From: Chrysopilus asiliformis
Lineage: Eukaryota > Arthropoda > Insecta > Diptera > Rhagionidae
NCBI GenBank assembly: GCA_964034945.1
Contig: OZ035961.1
Span: 10,780,001-10,844,000, forward strand
Direction of reading: 5' to 3'
DNA: 64,000 nt
Part shown: positions 38,201 through 53,200 of the stretch, piece by piece
How positions within the stretch are numbered: the first letter of the stretch is position 1
Layout: each line of letters begins with the position of its first letter
Program-made: the position numbers and the translations under genes
Notes under the pieces: model-generated
Told to the model about the DNA's origin: nothing
What the model saw: the letters and a program-made list of their open reading frames with translations, nothing else
The model's database searches: none

Positions 38201-41200
38201 TGATGTAAACTTTTTTCGATTTTACTTTAATTTTCGAGTAAATCAAAAATTAGTTTTTATCATCTTATCCTTCCCCACTTCCTTTGCTCCCACGATCAAA
38301 GACTGCTGAGGTTCCCTTCTACTCCTGTGGTCGTGACAAAATAAACTGGAATATTATTTCTATACAGAAGCCCCAAAAAATATTCATCTAAATACCCGGA
38401 GCATAACCTGTATAAACAAATACGGGTGTTTTATTTTTTTAGAACACGATAAAAATTGCGCCGCGGACAAAAATTTTATGTAAAATCTATTGGATTCATC
38501 GAAAGTCTTTGGCACCCCTACAAGACTCCACTCGGGGCAGCCGGCTTTGCACAATTTCGGGGTTTTTCGAAATACCACCGCGAAGGAATTAAACGGAAAG
38601 TGGATAGGGTTGATGTTTTAAAACAGGGGTCATCAAAGTAACTGTCGCTCCCTTTACAATCAAAATTTATAACCACTACAAATTAAAATACAGTTCAATG
38701 AAACACAATCTTCCACGGCAATGGCTTGGCACGAACTGATTTAAAATGAAATGCGGCATGCTAATAATGCACCGATTCCAACTCAAAGCACGATTCGTTT
38801 TATTCCTGCGATCCGAATCCGCAACAAACAAGCATTACAGCACACAAGAAAAGGTCGTTTATAGTGGCTACGCTGTTAAAGTCAATCTGTGTGATGAGTC
38901 AGCCGAGCCACTAGCTGATGATGCCTGTTTTAAAACACCGATTTTTGCCATGAAGCCTGGATTTTTGCCAGGAGGGTGAAAAATCTCAGTGGAGAGTTTT
39001 TTGGGGTCGCTCATATCGAATCTGATGTTATAATTTCAAAGCTCGAATCGGAAGGCTCCGTAAGGATAACGAAAATGGAAGAATTCTGAAGGGAAAAAGT
39101 TTTTTTTTCTACAGGTTTTAAAATATTTCCGGGTTTTTTTTTTTGTGAAAAAACTTATGCGAAAAACTTTGCCCCGGGTATGCAAGCTAGTAAATTATAA
39201 AATCCCTTTGTTATCCTTTGAGTTTAAAAAAAAAACACAAAACATATTTTAACTTTTCAAACACATGAAAATTTTGCCAAACTTTTTAACGTCATGACAA
39301 TTTTTACTTTTAGATGTCGACCAGGATGGCGGGGTCCCCTCTGCAATGAATGCATGGTATATCCTGGATGTAAGCACGGATCCTGCAATGGCAGCGCCTG
39401 GCAATGCCTCTGTGATACGAACTGGGGCGGTATTCTCTGTGATCAAGGTATGTAAAATTCTTCAGACATTAATTAATTAGTTTATGTGAAAATGTGTTAA
39501 CATGGAAATTTGTTTATAATATAATTAACTATCATTAGATCTCAACTACTGTGGTACACATGAACCTTGCATGCATGGCGGAACATGTGAAAATACAGCA
39601 CCTGATCAATATCGTTGCACCTGCGCTGAAGGCCTTTCGGGCATTCGTTGTGAGATCGTCGAGCATCCGTGCGCCACACAGCCATGCAAAAACGGTGGCA
39701 CGTGCACCCTTAAGGTAAACACGATTCTAGCAATCATCTATTTTCCTACCGAATCCCATCACTGTCCATACAAATCACAAAAAAAAAATGAAATGACCAA
39801 AAAAAAAACGTAATTTTTCAGGAGCCTAGATCACCTGGAACGGAATTTTCCGAATCGGGATCAACATCAATGACGGCAATGATAGTTCGTGGGATGAGAG
39901 GTATGAGCTCAATGGGGAAACCAGTTGGAAGTCCAAGAAATTCCGAGGTGCGGAATCCAATCAGCAGTACTCTAATGAAGCCAGCGGCCATAACACCAGT
40001 TGCGGAATTTACCTGTTCGTGTACACCGGGATGGACTGGGCCAACTTGCGAAATAAGTGAGTTAAAAATGTTAATAGAGTTCATTTACCTTCGCACCCTT
40101 TTGGTACAAATTATATAACACCCAGTTATGCAAATCACACGATTTTTTTTAGATAATAATAGCGATTAATCTGAAAATTTGATCCGTAAATTGCCATATA
40201 TTCAACCATGTTTCTACCTACACTGAAACAAATTTCTTTTAAAAGTTTTTTCTTCTTGCCTTTTGTCACTGGCCATCATTCATCCTAAAAATAGCTAATA
40301 TTCAAAATGTGTTTAGTCTTTGGAAATTCGCTTTTAATTATCACCTTTGCAGCCAATTAGAAAACTATAGTGACCGAAAATGTGATAAAGCCGAGATGTC
40401 CACCACCACACCAATTTTACTAAAGTTTATGGTCCATTAACGGATTTTCGAACAAACAAAAAATACGATAGAAAAATGATAGAGAAAAAAAGATGAAAAA
40501 AACTCTAAAAACGACGGCGACATCGATGTCGTCGATTAAGAAAAGTCAAATTGTGGTGTCCATTCAAGATGATTTGGATATCTTTCAAGAGATTTTTATG
40601 TGTCGATCTTTATTGGATCGGATTTGAATAACCAACTAGCTTCTGCGTCATCTTACGACTAGATATCTCATAATGGGGAGATATCTTTGTTTGTTATGCG
40701 CTATCGGCAGGGTTCCACCAAAATACCGATCTGATAGATACTCAATCGCTTCACCGTTGGACAGCGAATCATATGACTATACTATATCAAAAATCTATTG
40801 ATTGACTGGCACTGACGCATCTCAATTTGGTCTTTCAAATTATATTCATATGACTACATAATAGTGTATCTTATATGCCTTCTTTATATCTTTTTTTTTC
40901 TTATTCGAAATTTGTGTGTGTTTTTTTTTCTCTAAAATACTTCCACCAAAACAGTATGCACGCGGCTCTTTTTTATTTGATGTAAATATTTGTGCGGCCC
41001 GAAAAGTCATTAATCTCCAATCGAGCCAAACATGTCGAGATTAATTTTTACATTTTAGACAGACAGAAGGGAAGCGAGAAGAAACACCATTTCTTCTTCC
41101 ATTTCTTATAATAAACGATTCTCAATTCAAATATCTGTAATGAACCCTGAATCGCAATCTAGGACTGTGAAACTTTTAAGGCATCGATGGAGAGCGTAAT

Positions 41201-44200
41201 ATTGATGACTTTTGGCACATCATATTTTGCTGTTGTTAAATTTTACAATTCGACCTGTAGACTATGCGAATTTATCATTGGTACTAGAGTGAAAAATGAT
41301 AAATTGAATGTTGTGATTTAGTGGTTAAGAGATTACATTGTTATTTAGTTAATTAGTAATTTTTCACTGGAACAGACCGTTAGTTTAGATTTGTCTCTAA
41401 TTTTTAAGCGGAAATTTAGAGAAATTATGAAAAAATACTGTTTTTTTTTTAAATTCTACTACGGGAAATGCTTTTTTATCACAGAATTAAGCAGATAAAT
41501 CAAAGAATCGTACAGAAATCGCAATAATCGATTTAATCGATCAAAATGTATTTTTAAAATGCTGTTATTTTAAAAAAAGTTTTCATTACTTAAATATTTA
41601 TAGGAACCCCTCACTTTACAAAGTTTGTGGACGGGTGAAATTTCGTAATTTTGCATCGTATATTAAAACGTTGTCTTGGAGTTTTTTTGATAATGTTTTA
41701 TTATCGCATTATTGCTGGCGTATATCGAGTTTAGAAACAAAACACCGAGCAATGTATATCCTCATATCAAGGTGTTCTGAACCGAGGGTTCTATTTTGAT
41801 TTAAAAAAAAACATTAGCAATTGTTTTATGTATCTTAATTAAGTCGATTTTAACCAGTTTTATTTTGGAAAAGGGAAAAAATGAAATGTGAAGGAAAATT
41901 TTCCTTTAACACGTTGGCTACCATGTGAGTCACCGGTGTACACACACTATTGTCATTACCGTCAGTTTCTCAAGTTCCAGTCGCTCGTGCGGTACAAAGG
42001 GTTTTTTTTTTGTGGAGCATGGAGTTCGTTTTTGTCTGTATTGATCTTGTGTTCATTGGTGACTCACAAAGTACAGAAATGATTTTTGCGTTTTTACCCA
42101 GTGCGGAGTAAGCGTTTTTTTGGCTGGTAGCCAACGTGTTAAATTCTCTCCTCTATTGCGGTGAACAAACAAAAAATCATGAGTTTCTTCTAATCTGGCA
42201 ATCTAAGGATGAATATTTTATAGTCAGGCAGCGTATGTTAAAAACAACTAATGCGCTTTTGTTTTTGAGCCAATTGGAAGACTTCAAAAAGGATAAAACA
42301 TGAATTTACTAGATTTTTCACCTGCGGCTCATTTTTCGCAATTTTCAACATACGGCGAATTAAGCGAAAACAATACGAAACATGTGGGAAAACTTGCGGT
42401 ATTAAATTTAAGAGCTTTTTTTACCCTGCCAAGGATTTTGCAGAACACCGCATTTTTGAAGACTTTCTGCATACTAGTTTCAAATACTTGAGCACGTTTC
42501 CCAGGATTGCATTTCAAGAATCGTTTTTGAAAAATCGTTTTTGATTTGTTATAAAGATTTCCATATCCAGTTTCAAACTTTTAATCAATATCTTGTCCTT
42601 GGGGCCAAATTTCAAAAAGAATATGAACAAGGAAACTTTTCGCCTGAGGCGAATTTTTGTTCAAAAATTTTGCCACGCGCGGTATTTATTATTTCCTCAA
42701 CTCCACTGAAAAAAAAACACTGCCTTAGGTTAATTATTTAATAAAATACGGTGGTACCGCGATGATGAGTCGATGATGAGTCGATGATGAGTCATGATTC
42801 AAAATAAAGTTATGCACGATCGTTTTACCATATTTATCAATAAGTTCAAATCCACTGAACCTTTAATTACTTCCGAATTGTAAATATTTTCAAGTTTTTG
42901 CCATTTTTTCACCATTATTCGAAGTTTATTGTAATTACTATGATTTCTGGGAAGAGCTTTGAATTCATTGAGGTCCGATAAGTTGTCCAGAGACTTACAA
43001 AACTTGGACTCAATTAGGGTTACTTTAGAGTTATCGAGGTATACTAACATGGAGTAAGATAAGCATGTTCAAAGGAGTTGAAAAACCTTCGATTTATGGG
43101 GGAATTCCAATTATCGAGGTTCCACTATAACATGATTGAATTAATATTTGTTTTCTACTTGATGAATACTGTTTGAGTAGTTTGTTTAATTAGTTTAAAT
43201 TTGGCTTAAGATGCTAAGTTTCGTTGGTTCGAACCGCTCCTAATAATTTAGAGACTTCGGAAAAATTTTAAATAAAGTTCCCACATATAAAAAACTAATT
43301 GAGATTTCGTTGAATAAAACCTTATCGGCGTTAGAAAATTATCCTGTCTATAATTGAAATTCTAATGTAATCCTAGCCCATCATTACAAATACTAAAAGT
43401 AAACACTGATAAAGCGTTGCATTTCTTTGGCCAACATTGTTCAATAGTTAAACCCCTTTAACAGATTTTCGAAAAAAACATCGAAACAGTAAAAAACCAC
43501 AATTCAATATTGTAGATTTTTTTCTCTTTTCTTCAATAACGCATGGTCGTTACTCTTGTAAAGCAATTTATTTGTTTATTCAAGTGAACTATAGAAGTGT
43601 TAATAACTTCTCTCCCACCTAACATGACTTTGAATAACACTTGACAGACTGGCAGCCCAAAGATAGCTAAGATAGAGTAGCAAACATCCAGTATAAAACA
43701 CTACTTTAAACCACGTTAATGGATACAGTCTACAACTTAAATCGGAATTTAAAAATCGCTTTAGAATTCAACTGGCATGACGTTTTATATTCATTCAAAT
43801 AAACAAATCATACAAGAGTTAACCGACTCGAAGGAAGAAAAAATATTTAACCAAACATATTTTAAGAGATTTGTATTTTTCGTGTTACTCCCCAAAAACG
43901 CCGAACACTTGTCATACAAAAGTACAAACAATCATCAAAGGGCGGTTATATGAAGACTTACTCATGCGTCGTTTTTTTTTTCATCTACAGATATATAAGT
44001 TTTGATGTGTACAAAAAGGTACATGAATACGAAATGACCCTTTCTTGAACAGTCGACGAGATCAAGAGTACTTGAACCACTTATCTGATCAGCTCTCAAG
44101 ATTTCGATTTTCTTGCGCGCTGCGCTATGTCTGTGCGCACTTGATTTCGAATTTTATAAGGATTTCTGTTTTAATCAATTGTTTATTTGTTTGTTTATTA

Positions 44201-47200
44201 TAAAATATTATGGATTTGTTTTTTTTTTCGTTCAAACAGACATCGATGAGTGCGCTGGGGGTCCTTGTGAGCACGGGGGCACTTGTGTCGACTTAATCGG
44301 AGGCTTCCGCTGCGAATGTCCACCTGAGTGGACGGGAGACGTTTGCCAGCTAGACGTCGACGAATGCGAATCGAATCAGGCATCACGTTTGGGTCCCTGC
44401 ATTAATGCCCAATCCTGTCATAATACGCCGGGTGCATTTTTCTGCACCTGCCTAGAAGGATGGGGTGGCGCTACCTGTGCGAAAGATCTCGACGACTGCC
44501 TCGGCCAGTGTAAGAATGGCGCCACCTGCATTGATCTCGTCAATGATTATCATTGCGCATGCGCGACTGGATACACAGGTATTATCACTATCTCATTATC
44601 ATATGTTTAACTATTTGTTACTACGAGTATTAATGCCATTCGCTGGTTCATTGAAGCATTAATCTTGTAATTCATTCAAATCGTATTCAATTAATGTTCG
44701 TTTTTGATTTCTGTTGATTCCCAAAGGTCGTGATTGTGAGACGGATATTAATGAATGCGCTAATGCACCATGCAGGAATGGTGGCGAATGTGTCGACATG
44801 ATCGGAAATTTCAAATGCATCTGCCCAGTTGGATACTCGGGAACTCTATGTGAGGTAAATCATAAAATTATTTTATAATATTTAATTTTTATACAAGATA
44901 AATGTTTGACTCCATAATATTAAATCAGAAGATATCAACATTGACTATTTTGGTTTTTTTTGTAGAGCCTTTAGCTAAAAAATTAAAAAAAAAACTCTTT
45001 CGTCTAAAATTAAGATACAATAAAAAACGAAAATTACAAAATGAGACACAAAAAGTGCATTAAGAAATTAGATACATCTTCGCATACAAAATTCGGAGAC
45101 CGTATCCTCAACTTTACATTAAATATTACTGTCCTCTAATCAATATTGTTGTTCTGAGGTTGAAAACAAAATTTTTAAAAAAGTACCGGTTATACAATCA
45201 CAAATAAATGCCATTATAAAACTCTGTAACTCGTAGGATGTTGGTCAAAAAGCCCTGTACCTAACAATTTGTTGATTTCAAATCGAAATACAACAGTCAG
45301 AGGCAATATTTTTATCTAACGACAAAACGATTGTTTAATTCAATAAAACAACATTCAAATGAAGCGTAGGAGTTAAGGTAGAAGTGTTAATTACGGCAAA
45401 CAAGAGAAAGCAGTGCCGCCGCAGTATTAAAATCAATCGACGAATTTTTTCCCTTGGACTGCTGAAACCGAAATCACTACAAAGACACTTGTCGTTAAAG
45501 ATGCCCACGATCGTCTTAGATCTTTTAAGATTTCATTTAGTTATTCATTTCCATTTGTTGTCGGTCTTTTATAACAATCTTTCTTAGTATGTTTGATGGA
45601 TTCAAAGGTTGAGTTCCTCCATAGATTCCACGGGATATTTATTCAAAGGTTTTCAACGTAGTGGGCGACATAAAACGTACAACCGTCTTCTCGAAACAAT
45701 TAAAAGCCTTGTCAACGGAAAATCTATATCCAAGTAGATCACGATCGTGCCTAACTTTAAGAACTTCATCTTCCTTTGAATCTCATAGATAAATCCAACG
45801 ACAAATTTTCATTCATTTAGGCAGCGATGAGCTTTGTTTTCTTATACGGGGTAGAAACGGTCATGTTTTATTTTCTATTTGCTTCGGAAATCGGTACAAT
45901 TGTCTCAGCATTTATATGCATAAAGTGTCGTACTATATCTGAAGGTCTAACCATAAATCTTACAGATGACAGAAAGAAAACTCATTAATTTGTTTCAAAC
46001 TAGACTTGAACCGAAGAATGTCGGAGAGATTACTCATTTTTCTTACAGGGGTTTTTTGTTTTGTTTTGAAAAATGCAATCATCACGCTCGAATAGAATAC
46101 GGTTTGAATGTTGATCCCCCACTAACTTTAATCCTTTATGGGATGTCTAATTCCTACAAATGTACATACGCGTCACCCATTTATGAATAAGATTGGCCCG
46201 TCTGCGTCACTTTCGACACTTTAAGAGCAATTTTCCGTTGAAATCCGGTCCCATCTAGCTTGATTGACTTTAAGGCGATTAAAGACACCAACAAACAGGG
46301 AGGAGGGGTACCGCTGAGGTGTTTTAATGCAACACAAAGCCCACTGAAAACGTATCGTATAACATTGTAATGTACTGTACGAGGATCATTCAAGTCTTTT
46401 TTACTTACGCTTAGTTCGGGTGGCATTTCAGTATTTGATTAGTTTGTTACAACCACCACGAATCCAGCAGAAACGATGGTGGCGTTCAGTTGTCTCAGAA
46501 AAATACTTAATGATTAATATCGGATTACAAAAGACATTTCTCACGGTCAATTTGTTGAACTGATTGTTGCTGCATTCCCGGATTATTTTTCATAATTTAC
46601 CCACGAAAAATTCCTGCGAAATTCAGATTTTAAAAATATTAATTGCGTGTTTATTTTTGTTCATAGGAAGCCAAAGATCATTGCACACCGTCTCCTTGTG
46701 TCCAGGGAAGTTGCTTGAATACGCCTGGAGGATACTACTGTCACTGTCCACCTGGACGATCCGGAAAACACTGCGAATTGGCACGTGCTCCATGCGCCAA
46801 TCCACCGTGCAATGGTAAGTAAAATCCCATTATTTAAAAAAAATAGTTTTCTATTTAATGAATGGCTGAGTTGATGCCAAATAGAAAATTCGATATTTTG
46901 AGTTCATGATCTCGGCAAAGCGTGACCTATAAATTCGTACGGAGAAGACGTTAGTTAGCATTTCGTGATAGGCAAATTATACTCTTGAATTAATAGTAAG
47001 TCATCTTTTGATTGCGGTTTGTTTGTTTTCATGCTGCTGTATTTTTTCTTCTTCTTATTCTTGATACATGGAAATATCATTATTTGAAATTACTTTATTT
47101 TCCTTGAACGTGGCCAAAAAAATAGTCTTTAGTCCAAAAAGAAATTGGGAAAAAAATCCTAATAAAACATAAAAAAATCTACAATTTCCAGGTCCCCATT

Positions 47201-50200
47201 GTCAAATACTCCATTTTTTGTTTGAAATAATCCATTTGTGTGTGGGGAGAGGACAAAAATGTATTCACATAAATGCTAAAATTTTTAACAGTGCACAAAA
47301 ATGCTAGTAGGGATGAGAATAATATCAAATACAGTAGAATCCCCATAATTCGTACCCCGATAATTCGTATATCCCGCTAATTCGTATGAATTTGCTGGTC
47401 CCTTGAAATACGAATTATCGGGATTCTACTGTATATACTCAAACCCGGTTACGATGACATTTATAGAACCTTTTTTCTTTTATTATAATGAAAGCATTTT
47501 ATCTGTTAAAATTAAAATAACTGATGTATATCTCATGGAATTTGCGTGTACTTAACATAAGCAAAAAACGAAAGATTTAAGCGATGAACTTGAATAATAG
47601 TTATGGTGATCATATTTATTCTGTGTTAACCCGGGACAAAATTAGCGCGGGGAGAGTGGTGGAGGGGTTTAAGAACAAATGGTATTTTTTTACAGAAATT
47701 TGAAAAAATATTTCTTTAGAATACAAAACTTGGTATGACGAAGAATCAATCCTTTTAGGATGTATGAACAGAAAGTATCGGAAAATTACTCCGCAGGGGG
47801 GGGGAGGGAATTTGCAGCAATTCCCAATCGAAGTGAAGTATATTTTCCATATTTAGTGAATATTTTTTCTAACGTTTGATAAATGATTGCATTATCTTGA
47901 AAAATCTGGGACAAAAGTCTAGTTTCTGGGATGCTGGGGCAGCATGCTTGATTCCGTGACTATCGCAGCCAATCTGGGATGTATGGTCACCTTAATAATA
48001 TTGTAACTCCATATCCACTAATTTAATGGGAAAATTAATAATTTATGTTTAAAAATCTGCCACTTTTTTAGTATTTGCTGTAACCTGAAAACCAATCGTT
48101 TCCAAAGAAAAATCTCATTTTACAGTAAAATATTTTGAAATGAAAATACATTGAAATTTTAATCGATGCCAGAAGAATTATTAGTACACACGTTAGAAAA
48201 CACGAAAAATTTACGATAAAACAATATTTCAATTATAAATTTTTTTATCTGATTGCACTCAGCCGATAGAAACGCATATAATAATATCTGTTTTTCTTAT
48301 AGCTAACGGCCATCCGTTAGAAATATGTTTGTCTGATCTTGAACAACATATGCTTACGACACCCGTAGACCATTAAAATTGTCTTTCTTTGATCGCATGT
48401 TAATTCCTGTCGAAGATGTTTAATTAAAATTAGCTATTTCATGTATCTTGTATTTCTTATTGGAATCCCATAGTTCTGGAGGATCCAAAAGATACATGAA
48501 GTGTGTAAAGTCCAATCGACATACACACAACAAGTTTCAGTTTTCAAATTGCTACTTTGATATCCGATGTGTGGTTTCACCAGCACAGTTCCTTCTCACA
48601 CAGCATCGAGAAATGCAGCAGAAACGAAACTACAAGCATACAATCGGAGACTCAAGAAACTCCAAAAAGACTCTAACTTGGCCTACTGGACATGATTTGC
48701 TGGCGGGAAGGTAGACAGCTTTAGCGAAAGGTTGGACAACACCTAGCTTGGAAAATAACACCGCATTGACCGTTCAAATGCCACGAAGATTGGATTATTT
48801 CGTCTATCCCGCGGCAAGGAGAAAATCCAAGAAGAAAAATAGGATTTCAGATGCTGGTCAACTCATTAATTTATTCATTGTAGCGAGTCGCCAATAAATT
48901 TGTCGAATCGATGTTTTGTGCTGATATACCCAAGTAGCAAAATTAATACCCGTCCCCCCGTTCAATTCACGTCGTCTAACCCTTTTTAATGTTATTCTAA
49001 GATCTCTCTATAAAAGCCAAATCGAAGTCATTCTATCGTCATCTATCTACGATTATACGAGGACAAGCAACACGGACCACCTTCTTCAAAGACATCGCAT
49101 GCAACTTCTTAGATGCTGATCGTTTGCCTATGTCATGTTATAGGATCTTGTGGGAATATGGGCGTTCTTAACAATTTAGTAACGAAATGAGAGAACTTCT
49201 TGTTCGAAAAATGTGAACACCATCAACAAGTGCATTTATTTATTTATAAACGCTGCAAATGATCGATAAAATTACTAACAACATAAAAGTCTGCAAAAAA
49301 AATTTAAAAAATGAGCAAAATGAGCGCCATGGTTGGTGTTTATCTAGCACTTACAGCTTATACTGATCAAAAATCTCATCCATGGGTCTGTTGCGTTCTA
49401 CGTGAATCCCAGCGATTGAAACACGGATCGAAATCGATACATTGGAGCACCTACCTTTCTTCCACTCGAGATTATATTTCTTTTATTTTTGCAGACAGTC
49501 GACTTGCTTCTGACTAAAGCTGTTAAAACCCAACTCACCCCTTATATTCCATTTTATTTAAATTTCCCTTTATTCCACTTCCAACTGACTACACTACTTA
49601 AGTCAGATTCGCGAATCGTTTTATTAAATGATTACAGTCGAAGAGATAATTCGAGAATTTTTATTGCTTACCATTTGCATATTTTAATTAAAGTAAATTA
49701 TGATTGTGTTCCTCCAAGAAAGAAAAAATAATAATTTGGGTTTTCTTCGTCATTTCGCTGCTGTTTTATTTTTTCGATTCGAACATTTTTTTTTCTCTAC
49801 ATTTGGTTCGATCGTAATTTTCGGTAAATATCCAAAGTTTCACTTTGTAGGAATTTCAAACTTTTTTCTCCCATTGATAAATTTTTATTCGACAATTTTC
49901 GATAATTAACTGCAAATTGAGTTTTTCATAACCGAGCCAAGTGAAAATGTATAAAATTTGCAACATTTCACCGAGCAACTGCAGTGCACGTTCAACTTCA
50001 TTGAATGACTTTATTAATAAATATACATTTCGTGAAAAACAAAATCAACTAATAATTATCAGGAAAGAAATGTAAACTGAAATTATCACCAGATCAAAAG
50101 ATACTTTTTTTGGTTTTATTACTATATTAAGATTACTGCGGTTTCCTACGGAAAAATTGAAATTATTTTTATGCCGTTCGAAAATGAAACAAGAAATTCA

Positions 50201-53200
50201 GACCTCCAATTGAATATTCACATGATTCGGTAAAACGACAAAATTATTTATGGCCGCCAGTTTTGTTGCTTAATTGAAAAATTCGAAAAGTTTGAACAGG
50301 GCTCATATATTTCCTCGATACAGTTTTAATTTGTACTTCCAAGTTAGTTTGAAAAAAAAAAATCTTTGATAATCAGGTTAATACTAATTAGGGAAAGGAC
50401 ACGTTTTGTTTTTAATGTATCTTTTATGTACATTATGTGCTAAAGCTGATAAAAGCAAGTCATAAGAAATTCGGCATGTAAAAAATGGAACAAATATTTT
50501 GTAACGGAATGATTATTGTTATATTTTAACGATAATAAATTGCAGTTCATATTTAAACGATAATAAATTGTAGTTCAGTTTCTCAGAAACATGTAGAACC
50601 AAAAAATTTACACATTTTCCCATCATTTTGATTGTTTTGGGATTTTAATATTTCTGCAGTAAACAATTAAATTTAGGAGAAATAAAGAAAGAATTAAAAA
50701 TACTCTATTTGCCTTAAATGTAGGGTATTATATCAAAAAACTAAAGAGAATTAGATTTTTGAAATTAGTAAAACCAATATTCAAAACAAAAACGAAAGAT
50801 TTAAGCGAGAAACCTGGAAATTCGAAAAAAAGTTTTGTTAGTTGCTTCATGGATATGTCAGTTTTTTTTCAATAAATTACAACAAAATAAAATATGATAG
50901 AACCTTGATAACTTCGGTCTCATCACAGTCATTGACGCTACCGAGGCTCAACTTATAGAACAAAAAATTAGTTTGTATCATTATGTTCCTTTTTCGCTTA
51001 AAAACGGCTTAACTGATTGAATTGAAGTTTTTGAAAACAAAAAAAGCACCCTTTGTATCGGGGAGAATAAAACGTAGGGATAAAGTTGATCTACATATCA
51101 GTTTCCGTCTATGTTACTTTACTGTAGAAAAATTGTCGAGTCGATTGGGTAGTAATTTGGCGTGGATGTTCGCCGGAGACTCATTTCGGACATGAACTCA
51201 TTAAAAAGTAGCCTACGAGGGTCGAGGCGGAAGGGGAGGTGTGAGGTGCGAGTAGGTACTCTGTGTAACCTATAATGTTATCCTTTTGTAAGAAGACTAC
51301 CGTACAAACACTGTCCTATTGGAACTTTTTGTCGGATTCGTCCAGTATACCAGTACTCGCGAAAGGGTTAAGAAAATATTGAGTATTATACTTGTACGTC
51401 TGTTTGTTCGTTTATAACTCGAGAAGCACGCCACCGATTCGAACGAAACTCTAAGGAGCGCTTTTTAGTCTTAGTGGGTTGGTTTTAGAATATGCATCAA
51501 CTCAAAGTTCTAACACAAGAAGAATTTTCGAGTGCGTGGGAATGTTAAAACTAAAAATTTTCCCAGAACAAGCCAAGAATTAATCAATTAAAAAATGTCT
51601 GTAAACTGTTAACAACAAATTTTCAACATCTCACCGTATATTTAAGACATTTACATTGATCTAATTTCGAATTTGTTATCCCTAAATTTTCTTTTGAACG
51701 GCATGATATAAAATATGATAGATTGGCGAGTAGCTTCTTATACATGCATCACACCATATTAATTTTGTCATGGGGCAAAAAAAAATCTTTATCCATCTGT
51801 ACGCTACTTATTCAGTTGGAAATCATGTCACACGGAAATAAATCACCGCCGATGTTCTACCATCTACCTGCAAACCTGCAGATATTTCAACAAGCAAAAT
51901 GGATCACTCCACTTCGCCCCAAATAAATAAAATTCCAATAAGAAAACAATAAAACGCAAAATAAATCAAAAGGATTAAGAGTTGAATATATTTAAGTAAA
52001 TTGTGTTGCCGTTTATTAATGCAGAATATAAAAGAAGTAAAATCAAACCTGCATTTTCCACCCCACCGATGCCATGTTGATACAATCGTAAGTCGCTGCA
52101 AAACGAACAACTTGAGTATATTTTATATGACCAGGAAAGGATTCAACGGGATGCATAGGGAATTTATGTGTCCAGCGGTTGGGCATTTCATTTTGCTAAC
52201 AGCGGGTGGCAAGTGCTGAAGCTGCGGCTAATTTGTAGCTAAACGAATGATCTTTTACGACCACGACCGACAATTTGTTGCTGAGATATTTTCCCTTGAC
52301 TTTACTAGCCATTTGCCTGATATCCATGTCGTCCCCATGAATTTATTTCACTCAATTTCATTTTAATAAAAGGCAAAAGGAAGAAAAAATGAAAAATTTT
52401 ATTGCACTTCGATGACTTTAGGGAATTCTTGCAAATATTCCACACTTTATACCTTAACGTCTATAAAAATTTGGAATTTGACATAAATATGGATATTTAC
52501 TAATCTGTATATTAAATTACCATAAAATAGGAAATAATACGTTAATAAAATGGGAGAATATTCAAAAATGAGATTTGTGAAGATTTTTTTGTGAGAGCCT
52601 TTTGGAATTTTGCCAAGTACAGATACAGTGACGCAAAGCGTTCGTTTAAAAAAATTCCTATTGTTATACAAAAGCGGCTGCAAAAAACCTGTTTCATAAG
52701 AAACGCCATCTTATATAATATAAAAATGAAAAGCCTCCATGAAAATCGTATTTAAAAATACTAACTTTCCCTCTTTCTAAATTTCCAGATGGTTGTTCAC
52801 CGCCTTCCAACGAAAGTTTGAATCCCGTCCCCTGCAATGGCCATGGAAAATGTGAAACAACACTCAATGGAATTCACTGCAATTGCCATTCAGGATATAC
52901 AGGACTCTACTGCGAACACAGTAAGTTTCCAATAAATAACTCCGAAAATTTCAAATCATTTGCAAAAATAAAATCTAATCTTGTATCGTTTTTTTTTACA
53001 CAGATTTAAATGAATGCTCTCCGAATCCGTGCAAGAATGGTGGTATTTGTCTGGACGGCGACGGTGATTTCACATGTGAATGCAGTTCTGGTTGGACAGG
53101 TAAATACGAAATCTCGAAATCTTTCATCTACATTCATTTTTCATCGTTTCACATTCATCCATCGTTCACTGTTTTACCACGCAAACAAAATACCTTTCTT

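Larger units (their letters stand above)
28074..39313 (+). other. Ser: Serrate intron of 11.2 kb
   Basis: Donor gtaagt, acceptor acttttag. Holds the palindrome plus 122-bp array, a 79-bp-arm hairpin, a GT microsatellite and several repeat fragments. Segments 28500-30200, 30500-31800, 32300-34800 and 36560-38990 contain no recognised gene or element. Confidence 0.85.
40057..44239 (+). other. Ser: Serrate intron of 4.2 kb
   Basis: Contains the piggyBac-like and pogo-like elements listed separately. The rest (40060-41880, 43140-44200) is AT-rich with nothing recognised. Confidence 0.85.

Noticed and set aside
43222..43240. tRNA B-box-like ggttcgaacc
   Set aside because: No A box or cloverleaf stem can be built around it.
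47630..47995. Possible hAT-like fragment (cccgggacaaaa to tggtcacctta)
   Set aside because: Ends resemble known repeat text but no inverted repeats or duplications could be matched.
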